64,000 bases of DNA from Hymenobacter cavernae (GTDB lineage: Bacteria > Bacteroidota > Bacteroidia > Cytophagales > Hymenobacteraceae): assembly GCF_014641455.1 (NCBI RefSeq), contig NZ_BMHT01000002.1, forward strand, positions 248,001 through 312,000, written 5' to 3'. The notes under the pieces were generated by a model. The model had not been told where the DNA came from. It saw only the letters and a list, made by a program, of their open reading frames with translations, and ran no database searches. Made by a program: the position numbers and the translations under genes. Numbering within the stretch: position 1 is the first letter of the stretch; every line of letters starts with the position of its first letter. Shown here piece after piece: positions 35,311 to 42,913 of this stretch.

Positions 35311-36381
35311 TTACGCTACGCCTTCCTTCAAACGCTCGGCGCTCTCGGCGATACGCAACTGCTCTACAAACTCGTCAATGTTGCCGTCCATCACACTCGA
35401 CAAGTTGTACACTGTTAGGCCGATGCGGTGGTCGGTAACGCGGCCTTGCGGGTAGTTGTAGGTACGGATTTTATCTGAACGGTCGCCGCCGCCGATCATG
35501 CTCTTGCGCTGGGCACCTTCGGCTTCGTTCTTCTTCGCCAGCTCAATCTCGTAGATGCGCGAGCGGAGTACCTGCAACGCCTTGTCGAAGTTCTTGAGCT
35601 GCGACTTCTGGTCCTGGCACTGGGCCACCAGACCAGTCGGGATGTGCGTGAGGCGCACGGCCGAATACGTCGTGTTTACGGACTGACCACCGGGGCCCGA
35701 TGACATGAACAGGTCCTTGCGGATGTCATTCATATCCAGCTGGATATCTAGCTCCTCCGCTTCCGGCATCACCACGATAGAGGCTACCGAGGTGTGAATG
35801 CGGCCTTGGGTTTCAGTGGCCGGCACGCGCTGCACGCGGTGTACGCCCGACTCAAACTTCAGCTTGCCATATACATCTTCACCCTTCAGCGACAGCACAA
35901 TTTCCTTATAGCCGCCCGAAGTACCTTCCGTAGCGTCAATCAGGTCCATACGCAGACCATGCTTTTCAGCGTAGCGCATGTACATGCGCTGCAAGTCGCC
36001 GGCGAAAATAGCCGCTTCGTCGCCGCCAGCTCCAGCCCGGATTTCCATGATGACGTCCTTGGAATCGTTGGGGTCTTTTGGGATGAGTAAGTCTTTAATC
36101 ACTGCTTCCAACCGCTCCTGCTCCGGCACCAGCTCGTCGAGCTCAGCCTTCGCCATCTCGCGGAAGTCTTCATCTTTTTCCGTAGCAATGACTTCACGGG
36201 CACCCTCGATATTGGAGAGTACCTGCTGATAGTTGCGATACTCGGCTACGATCTTGCCGAGGTCTTTAAACTCTTTATTGAGGGCCTTGTAGCGCTTCAT
36301 GTCGCTCATTGCCTCGGGCTGCATGAGCTGTTCGTTTACGTCTTCGTAGCGCTGGCGAATGGCCTCCAGTTTATCTAGCAT
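35311..36381 (-). CDS. prfA: Peptide chain release factor 1
   Basis: 356 residues, the normal RF1 length. The GGQ motif is at Gly231-Gln233 (SSGPGGQSVNTTYSA). The codon-recognition motif of RF1 is PAT at 187-189 (VQRVPATETQGR), which reads UAA and UAG; RF2 would have SPF. The N-terminal coiled domain (1-100) is complete. The protein frees the finished peptide from the ribosome. Glutamine 233 is the site methylated by PrmC in other bacteria. Confidence 0.98.
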   Translation of the reverse strand: MLDKLEAIRQRYEDVNEQLMQPEAMSDMKRYKALNKEFKDLGKIVAEYRNYQQVLSNIEGAREVIATEKDEDFREMAKAELDELVPEQERLEAVIKDLLIPKDPNDSKDVIMEIRAGAGGDEAAIFAGDLQRMYMRYAEKHGLRMDLIDATEGTSGGYKEIVLSLKGEDVYGKLKFESGVHRVQRVPATETQGRIHTSVASIVVMPEAEELDIQLDMNDIRKDLFMSSGPGGQSVNTTYSAVRLTHIPTGLVAQCQDQKSQLKNFDKALQVLRSRIYEIELAKKNEAEGAQRKSMIGGGDRSDKIRTYNYPQGRVTDHRIGLTVYNLSSVMDGNIDEFVEQLRIAESAERLKEGVA

Positions 36382-36598
36382 AGTGCCTTCAGAGAATTGT
36401 ATTTAGAATGCAAAGGTACAGATTCTAACACGACTGCCAGCGTCTCCCGTTCCCGGTAGTTCGCTGGTTTTCTGCCCTTGGAGTACCGGATTTGTTCAAA
36501 AATGCCCTAATATGGTGCCGCAATCCGGCCCACCCCGCCAGAAAGTGCTGAAATACACTTCTGCTGCTTTTCATCCTTAGTTCACCAACCGCGTTTGT

Positions 36599-39043
36599 AT
36601 GCAGGTTTTAAAATTCGGGGGCACATCGGTAGCCAACGCAGAGAATATCAACAAAGTAGTACGGGTAGTAGTAGCCGCAGCCCAGAAAGACACCACCGTA
36701 GTAGTAGTCTCCGCCCTTGGCGGCATTACCGACGCCCTCATTGAGGCTGGTACCCTAGCTGCCGCCGGGCAGGAATCCTACAAAGACAAGCTCCGCCAGA
36801 TCGAGGAACGCCACCTCGAAACAGCCAAAGCCCTGATTCCGGTGGCCAACCAAAGCGCGGCGCTCAGTTTGGTCAAGAAGAAGTGCAACGAGTTGGAAGG
36901 CATCTGCGACGGCGTGTTTCTGCTGGGCGAGCTTTCTACCCGCACCCTCGACCGCATTATGAGCTTCGGCGAGTTTGTGTCGTCGTCGCTGGTAGCGGCC
37001 CGTTTGCAGGCCCTAGGTATTCCGCACCAATGGAAAAACAGCTGCGAGCTGATTCGCACCAACAGCCGCTTCGGCTTCGCGGAGGTCGACCTAGCTACCA
37101 CTTACACCCAGATTGCTGATTTTGTGGCCGCCTCGCCACAACCCCTGTACGTGGTGCCGGGCTTTATTGCCTCCGATGGCGCCGGCACCACCACAACCCT
37201 AGGTCGGGGCGGCTCCGACTACAGCGCCGCCCTGTTCGCGGCAGCCTTGAATGCTAGCTCACTGGAAATCTGGACCGACGTGAGTGGCATGATGACGGCC
37301 GACCCGCGCCTGGTATCGACGGCCCGGTCTATTCCGCACATTTCCTACCAGGAGGCCATGGAGCTTTCGCACTTCGGCGCGAAGGTGCTGTACCCGCCCA
37401 CCATTCATCCGGTGATGCACCGCGGTATTCCGCTCTGGATCAAGAACACATTTGCGCCCGACGACTACGGCACGTTGGTAGAAGTAACGCCGCCCCCGAG
37501 CCAAAACGTGGTGCGCGGCATTTCAAGCATGGGCAACCTAGCTTTGCTGAGCCTGGAAGGCAGCGGCATGGTAGGTGTGCCGGGCTTCTCAAAGCGGTTG
37601 TTTGAAGCCCTATCGCGGGAGCAGATCAACGTGGTGCTGATTACGCAAAGCTCCTCCGAGCATTCAATTTCGGTGGCTATCAGCGCCCTCGATGCTGAGC
37701 GCGCGCAGAATGCGGCAAATACTGAGTTTGCGCCCGAAATTGCCGTGCACAAGCTAGAGCCCGTGCAGTTGGAGCGCGACCTAGCTATTGTGGCGGTAGT
37801 GGGCGAAAACATGAAGAACCACCCCGGCATCAGCGGCCGGAAATTTGCCGCCCTTGGCACCAACGGCGTGAATATCAGAGCTATTGCCCAGGGCTCGTCG
37901 GAGCGTAATATCTCGACGGTCATCCGGGCCAGTGACGTGCGCAAAGCCATCAACGTGCTGCACGAAGCCTTTTTTGAAACGGCTTATAAGCAGGTTAACC
38001 TGTTCATTGTCGGCATTGGCAATGTGGGCAGTAAGCTGCTGGAGCAGCTTGCCCAACAGGAAGCTTATTTGCTGGAAAAGCTGCGCTTGCAGGTGCGGGT
38101 AGTGGCCATTGCGAACAGCAAAACGTTCGCAGCCAGCGATGAAGGATTAAACCTAGCTACCTGGTCGGAAACCCTGGCTGACGGCGAGCCGATGCAGCTC
38201 GATGCGTTTGTGGAAATGGTGCGAACCAAGAACCTACGCAACAGCATCTTCGTGGATGTAACGGCCAGTGCCGACGTAGCCAAAACGTACGCATCGGTGC
38301 TGGAGAAAAGCGTGTCGGTGGTGGCGTGTAACAAGGTGGCATGCTCCTCTCCTTATGCTTCGTATGCCAACCTGAAAGCGCTGGCCCGGGGCTACAACGC
38401 AGCCTTCTTATTCGAAACCAACGTAGGTGCTGGCTTACCCGTTATCGGTACGCTGAACGACCTGCTGCGTAGCGGCGACGTGGTGCACCGCATCGAGGCG
38501 GTGCTGTCGGGTACGCTCAACTTTGTGTTCAACAACTACGACGGCACCGTGCCGTTTGCCGAAGTCGTGCGCCGGGCCCAGCAAGAAGGCTACACCGAGC
38601 CCGATCCCCGCCTCGACCTAGGTGGCACCGACGTGGCGCGCAAGATCCTGATTCTGGCTCGCGAAGCCGGACAGGTGATGGAAATGGACGACATTACCAA
38701 CGAAAGCTTCCTGCCGGCTTCGTGCATGGAGGGCGATGTGCCCGCCTTCTACGAGCAATTGGCCGTGCACGAGCCGCACTTCCGCCGCCTCTACGACGAT
38801 GCAACGGCCGAAGGCAAGAAGCTCAAGTTTGTGGCGCGCTACGCTGATGGCAAGGCTTCGGTCGGCCTTCAGCACGTCGGTCCCGACAGCGACTTCTACA
38901 AGCTGCAAGGCAAAGACAACGTGGTGCTCTTCTACACCAACCGCTACCCCGAGCAACCGCTGGTAGTGAAAGGTGCCGGCGCGGGCGCCGACGTCACGGC
39001 CGCCGGCGTATTTGCCGACGTCATGCGCGCCTCCCGGATTTAA
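36599..39043 (+). CDS. thrA: Bifunctional aspartate kinase/homoserine dehydrogenase I
   Basis: 814 residues. The kinase part (about 1-300) starts with VLKFGGTSVANAENI and has TTTLGRGGSDYSAAL. Tandem ACT-type domains follow (about 315-460: SGMVGVPGFSKRLFEAL, SISVAISALDAE, GRKFAALGTNGVNIRAIAQGSSERNIS). The dehydrogenase part (about 465-814) opens with FIVGIGNVGSKLLEQL and contains FETNVGAGLPVIGTLNDLL and LGGTDVARKILIL. It catalyses the first and third steps of threonine and methionine synthesis. It is the first gene of thrA-thrB-thrC. Confidence 0.97.
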   Translation: MQVLKFGGTSVANAENINKVVRVVVAAAQKDTTVVVVSALGGITDALIEAGTLAAAGQESYKDKLRQIEERHLETAKALIPVANQSAALSLVKKKCNELEGICDGVFLLGELSTRTLDRIMSFGEFVSSSLVAARLQALGIPHQWKNSCELIRTNSRFGFAEVDLATTYTQIADFVAASPQPLYVVPGFIASDGAGTTTTLGRGGSDYSAALFAAALNASSLEIWTDVSGMMTADPRLVSTARSIPHISYQEAMELSHFGAKVLYPPTIHPVMHRGIPLWIKNTFAPDDYGTLVEVTPPPSQNVVRGISSMGNLALLSLEGSGMVGVPGFSKRLFEALSREQINVVLITQSSSEHSISVAISALDAERAQNAANTEFAPEIAVHKLEPVQLERDLAIVAVVGENMKNHPGISGRKFAALGTNGVNIRAIAQGSSERNISTVIRASDVRKAINVLHEAFFETAYKQVNLFIVGIGNVGSKLLEQLAQQEAYLLEKLRLQVRVVAIANSKTFAASDEGLNLATWSETLADGEPMQLDAFVEMVRTKNLRNSIFVDVTASADVAKTYASVLEKSVSVVACNKVACSSPYASYANLKALARGYNAAFLFETNVGAGLPVIGTLNDLLRSGDVVHRIEAVLSGTLNFVFNNYDGTVPFAEVVRRAQQEGYTEPDPRLDLGGTDVARKILILAREAGQVMEMDDITNESFLPASCMEGDVPAFYEQLAVHEPHFRRLYDDATAEGKKLKFVARYADGKASVGLQHVGPDSDFYKLQGKDNVVLFYTNRYPEQPLVVKGAGAGADVTAAGVFADVMRASRI

Positions 39044-39072
39044 TAGCAGCCTCTCTCCTTAGCTGTTTAACG

Positions 39073-39213
39073 GTGCGCCTCACCCCTAGCCCCTCTCCGA
39101 AAAGGAGAGGGGAACTAGCTTTAGATTTTAGAGCTAGCTCTCTAACGGATGAGAACCTAGATCTAGCGCTAGTTCCCTCTCCTTTTCGGAGAGGGGCTAG
39201 AGGTGAGGCGCAC
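39073..39213. repeat. Large inverted repeat with CCCTCTCCGAAAAGGAGAGGG hairpins, between thrA and thrB
   Basis: Left arm 39073-39119 and right arm 39169-39213 are complementary over about 45 bases, and each arm contains its own hairpin (CCCCTCTCC/GGAGAGGGG). The spacer has CTAG words. It sits 30 bases after the thrA stop and 23 bases before the thrB start. It lacks a T-run. Confidence 0.85.
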
Positions 39214-39235
39214 GTGAGCCAAATCAGCAACTTCC

Positions 39236-40177
39236 ATGTCCTCAACTACTTCCTCCGGCCAGATAACGGTGTTGGCACCCGCAACGGTAGCCAACGTCGT
39301 GTGCGGCTTCGATGTACTCGGCTTTGCTCTACACGAGCCCTACGACACGATGCGGATGCGCTTGTCTGACAAGCCCGGCGTTACCATCATCAACAAAGAC
39401 GACTACAACCTGCCCACACAAGCCGAGCGCAACGTGGCAGGCGGCGCATTGCTGGCCCTGCTGCGCGACACGCCGGATGTAGTCGGGTTTGAAGTGGAAA
39501 TTGCCAAGTCCATTATGCCAGGCAGCGGCATCGGGTCGAGTGCAGCCAGTGCGGCGGGTGCGGTGGTAGGCGCTAACCATTTACTAGGCAACCGTTACTC
39601 GCCAGCGGAGCTGGTGCGCTTTGCCATGTTCGGGGAGGAAGTGGCTTCCGGCGTGCAGCACGCCGACAACATTGCGCCTTGTATCTATGGAGGCGTGACG
39701 CTTATCCGGTCTACGCAGCCGCTGGATATTGTGCCCTTGGCTGCACCACCGCTCTGGGTGACGGTAGTGCACCCACAGATCGAAGTGCGCACCTCCGACG
39801 CCCGCGACATTCTCAAGAAGCAGGTGCTTCTGAAGGATGCTATCCGGCAGTGGGGCAACGTGGGCGGCTTGGTAGCCGGCCTGCTGAAAAGTGATTATGC
39901 GCTGATTGGCCGCTCGTTGGAAGACGTTATCATCGAGCCAGTGCGCAGCATTCTCATTCCCGGTTTCGCTGACGTGAAGCTGGAAGCTAGGCGCGCTGGT
40001 GCCCTGGGTGGCGGCATTTCAGGTTCGGGACCGTCTATCTTCATGCTTAGCCAGGATGAAGCTACGGCCCGGCAAGTGGAAGCTGGCATGGATGAGACCT
40101 ACACACGCCTGGGTATTGATTTTCACACCTACGTCACCACCATCAACCCGGAAGGGGTGCGCGTGGTAGCCGAGTAA
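39236..40177 (+). CDS. thrB: Homoserine kinase
   Basis: 313 residues. The GHMP kinase fold shows ITVLAPATVANVVCGFDVLGFAL at the start, the ATP loop MPGSGIGSSAASAAGAVVGAN (Pro95 onward) and GGGISGSGPSIFML near the C-terminus. It phosphorylates homoserine in the threonine pathway. It is flanked on both sides by inverted repeats inside the thr gene set. Confidence 0.96.
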   Translation: MSSTTSSGQITVLAPATVANVVCGFDVLGFALHEPYDTMRMRLSDKPGVTIINKDDYNLPTQAERNVAGGALLALLRDTPDVVGFEVEIAKSIMPGSGIGSSAASAAGAVVGANHLLGNRYSPAELVRFAMFGEEVASGVQHADNIAPCIYGGVTLIRSTQPLDIVPLAAPPLWVTVVHPQIEVRTSDARDILKKQVLLKDAIRQWGNVGGLVAGLLKSDYALIGRSLEDVIIEPVRSILIPGFADVKLEARRAGALGGGISGSGPSIFMLSQDEATARQVEAGMDETYTRLGIDFHTYVTTINPEGVRVVAE

Positions 40178-40191
40178 TTGAGTAGCGCGAA

Positions 40192-40282
40192 GCTCCAGCT
40201 TCGCGCCTCGTTGAACGACTTGCGCCGGGGATAGTTCAACGAGTATCGTTCAACGATACGCGAAGCTGGAGCTTCGCGCTAC
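40192..40282. repeat. Inverted repeat, GTAGCGCGAAGC family, between thrB and thrC
   Basis: GTAGCGCGAAGCTCCAGC... TCGTTGAACGA faces TCGTTCAACGATACGCGAAGC ... CGCGCTAC. Each arm has a small hairpin (GCGAAGCT/AGCTTCGC). The inner bases TCCAG on the left are matched by CTGGA on the right, a covariation against the copy at 3507. It ends 13 bases before the thrC start. Confidence 0.9.
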
Positions 40283-40294
40283 AACCCTTCTATC

Positions 40295-41593
40295 ATGCTG
40301 TATTACAGCCTTAAGAAGCAGGCGCCAGCCGTCGACTTCCGGCAAGCGACGATTGCCGGGCAAGCGCCCGACATGGGACTCTACTTCCCGGAAAGCATCC
40401 CGAAGTTCTCGCCCGATTTTCTGCGGGAGCTGAAACATAAGAACAAAGCTGACCTAGCTTTTGAGGTGATTCGGCCGTACGTGGGCGATACGATTCCGGC
40501 GGAAGCGCTCCATCAAATCTGCGCCGAAACGGTAGACTTTGACTTTCCGCTGGTTTCCATCACCAACCGCATCAGCACGCTGGAGCTGTTTCACGGGCCG
40601 ACCCTGGCTTTTAAAGACGTAGGCGCGCGCTTCATGAGCCGGTGCCTGGGCTACTTCTCCCAACAGCGTGAAGGCAACATAACGGTGCTGGTTGCCACTT
40701 CCGGCGACACGGGCGGCGCCGTAGCCAGCGGCTTTCTTGGCGTGGAAGGCGTGGAGGTGGTGATTCTCTACCCGGCCGGCAAGGTTAGCTCGATTCAGGA
40801 ACTACAGCTCACGACCCTAGGTCAGAACATCACGGCGCTGGAAGTTCAGGGGACGTTTGATGATTGTCAGCAGCTGGTAAAGCAGGCCTTTGTGGATCAG
40901 GAGCTTACGCAGCGGCGGGCGCTCACCTCGGCTAACTCCATCAACGTGGCGCGGTGGCTGCCGCAGCAGTTTTACTTTTGCTACGCCTGGCAGCAGTGGC
41001 AGGGCGACGAGCCGCCGGTAGTAGCCGTGCCCAGCGGCAACTTCGGCAACCTAGGTGCCGGCCTGCTCGCCTACGAGTCGGGCTTGCCGATCAAGCACTT
41101 TGTGGCGGCCTGCAACATCAACGACGCGGTGCCGGCGTATTTGCTCAACGGCGAATTTGAGCCGAAGCTGGCCGTGCCCACCATTTCTAACGCCATGGAT
41201 GTGGGCAACCCTAGCAACTTCGTGCGCATCCAGGAGCTATTCAAGCTTGATTACGAGCACATTAAAAACACCATCACCGGCTACACCGTCACCGATGAAA
41301 CGACGGCCGACACCATCCGGCGCGTGAAAAATGAGCAGCAGTACCTGCTCGATCCGCATGGCGCGGTGGCGTATCATGCCCTGGAAGACTACCTAGGTCA
41401 ACACCCCGGCGACACAGGCTTTTTTCTGGAAACGGCGCACCCAGTCAAGTTTTACGACACGGTAGAACCCATTACCCAGGAAAAAATTGCGCTGCCATCG
41501 GCCGTTGAGGTGCTCCTGAACCGGGAAAAGCGCAGCATCCGGATGGCGCCGGATTTTGCCCAGTTGAAAGAATACCTGTTGGCTTCGGCGTAA
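40295..41593 (+). CDS. thrC: Threonine synthase
   Basis: 432 residues. The PLP lysine is Lys107 in LFHGPTLAFKDVGARF. Other motifs are ATSGDTGGAVASGFLG, SANSINVARWLPQ, PSGNFGNLGAGLLA and LDPHGAVAYHAL. The enzyme forms threonine from phosphohomoserine. It closes the thr set, followed by a strong terminator. Confidence 0.97.
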   Translation: MLYYSLKKQAPAVDFRQATIAGQAPDMGLYFPESIPKFSPDFLRELKHKNKADLAFEVIRPYVGDTIPAEALHQICAETVDFDFPLVSITNRISTLELFHGPTLAFKDVGARFMSRCLGYFSQQREGNITVLVATSGDTGGAVASGFLGVEGVEVVILYPAGKVSSIQELQLTTLGQNITALEVQGTFDDCQQLVKQAFVDQELTQRRALTSANSINVARWLPQQFYFCYAWQQWQGDEPPVVAVPSGNFGNLGAGLLAYESGLPIKHFVAACNINDAVPAYLLNGEFEPKLAVPTISNAMDVGNPSNFVRIQELFKLDYEHIKNTITGYTVTDETTADTIRRVKNEQQYLLDPHGAVAYHALEDYLGQHPGDTGFFLETAHPVKFYDTVEPITQEKIALPSAVEVLLNREKRSIRMAPDFAQLKEYLLASA

Positions 41594-41614
41594 AAGCTAG
41601 GTTAGCCTAAAAGC

Positions 41615-41650
41615 AGAAAGCCCGGCTGGAACTTCCAGCCGGGCTTTCTT
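41615..41650. terminator. Bidirectional terminator between thrC and the TerB-like gene
   Basis: AGAAAGCCCGGCTGGA pairs with TCCAGCCGGGCTTTCT around ACT; T-rich on one side and A-rich on the other, so it can serve both convergent genes. Confidence 0.92.
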
Positions 41651-41668
41651 TAGTGATTAGAGCGCAGC

Positions 41669-42553
41669 CTAGCGGCCGCCAAACAAGCCGCCGAGCAGGC
41701 CGCCCATGCCACTGCCGCCAAGCAAGCCACCGAGTCCACCGCCGCCTGCGCTACGGGGCGCAGAGTTAGGCACTCCGCCCAGGCCACCCAGAATCGAGGT
41801 GAGCGAACCCAGGCCGCCGCTGCCCACGTGCGTGCCTTGCTGCGGATAAGACGATTGGCCGCCACCGAGCACGCCACTGAGCAAACCACCGCCGAGCAGG
41901 CCGCCGAGCAGGCCACCCATACCGCTGCCGCCACCCATTGCGCCGCCCAGCAGACCGCCCATGGTGCCGCCGCCGCCAAAGCCGCCCATGCCGCTGCTGC
42001 GGCCGCCGCTCATCACGCGGGACAGAATCATGGGGGCCGCAATGCCGAGCAGGCCAGTCATCAGGGCGCCTTTCGGGATGCCGACGCTGCTGAGCTTATC
42101 GGTGATGCCGCTCAGAAAGCCTTGCTTGGCCGGATCATTGGCATCGTGGGGCACTTGCGCCGCCTGGTCAACTACCGTTTCCAGCGTTTGCTGCTGCTGT
42201 TGGTTGATACCCAGGTAGCTGGCAATCTTATTTACCATCGCCTCTTCGTCGTTGGAGTACGCTCCGTCGGCGCGGGCAAAGCTGATCAGGTCAGTTATCA
42301 GCGAGAAACGCAGGTCGCTGCCGCGCAGCATGTCGAGGTTATGCTGCACGCTCTGGTTGGTCGAATCCTGGGCGGCGGCAATTACCTGCTGCGTCGCTCC
42401 GGCCGAGAGGCCAGCCGCCTGGGATAGTTGCTGCAAAAACTCCACTTCGGCCTGCGAAGCCTGACGGTCAGCGGAAGCCAGGCTGGCGATAACGCTCAGG
42501 TAAGCAGTCTTTTCGGGTTCGGAATAGTTCTGAAGAACTTGTGTCTCATTCAT
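41669..42553 (-). CDS. TerB-domain protein with long glycine-rich tail
   Basis: 294 residues. The N-terminal part (about 10-140) is a TerB/tellurite-resistance-like helical domain: EKTAYLSVIASLASADRQASQAEVEFL, then ISFARADGAYSNDEEAMVNKIASYLG. The rest (about 160-294) is mostly Gly, Met, Leu and Ser in GGLLGG repeats (for example MGGLLGGLLGGGLLSGVLGG). The tail is unusual for TerB proteins and may be flexible, membrane-associated or aggregation-prone. No signal peptide. No tellurite genes lie nearby, so resistance should not be assumed. Confidence 0.82.
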   Translation of the reverse strand: MNETQVLQNYSEPEKTAYLSVIASLASADRQASQAEVEFLQQLSQAAGLSAGATQQVIAAAQDSTNQSVQHNLDMLRGSDLRFSLITDLISFARADGAYSNDEEAMVNKIASYLGINQQQQQTLETVVDQAAQVPHDANDPAKQGFLSGITDKLSSVGIPKGALMTGLLGIAAPMILSRVMSGGRSSGMGGFGGGGTMGGLLGGAMGGGSGMGGLLGGLLGGGLLSGVLGGGQSSYPQQGTHVGSGGLGSLTSILGGLGGVPNSAPRSAGGGGLGGLLGGSGMGGLLGGLFGGR

Positions 42554-42913
42554 AGCTAGGAGTGGTTGGAGATGGGAGATAAAACCGAACTCCTTAACGG
42601 GAAAAAGTTGGAAACGTTGATTACCGAGGTAGTGGGACGTGAGATGTTAGATGTTAAATGTTAGACAGGAGACGTTAGACATGAGAATTGTTCTGACATA
42701 AGGATCTGCCCTTCTCATGTCTCCTGTCTAATGTCTCCTGTCTAAAAAACAGCCCTGCTTGAGGTAGGACGCAATAGTTGTGGCTCTACCTCGTTCGTGC
42801 TAACTCAAACAGCTTCTCAGAACCTAGGTTGCGCGAGCCCCAGCGGGGCGACACATTGGTAGAACCTAGCTTTTAGAAGCTCCGCACAACTCAACCGAAA
42901 GCCCGAACCCACT
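42554..42913. other. Intergenic region with one inverted repeat
   Basis: About 360 bases between two leftward genes. It contains the repeat at 42642-42745 and two CTAG words, AACCTAGGTT and AACCTAGC. No gene seen. Confidence 0.5.
42642..42745. repeat. Inverted repeat, GATGTTAGA/GACAGGAGAC words
   Basis: The left arm (about 42642-42688) repeats GATGTTAGATGTTAAATGTTAGACAG-type words, and the right arm (42711-42745) has CATGTCTCCTGTCTAATGTCTCC. The arms match imperfectly. Confidence 0.75.

Noticed and set aside
39073..39213. Threonine attenuator between thrA and thrB
   Set aside because: There is no leader peptide with Thr or Ile codons and no T-run; the sequence is a dispersed-type inverted repeat.
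41669..42553. Tellurite resistance operon
   Set aside because: Only a TerB-like domain is present; no terC, terD or related genes are near.
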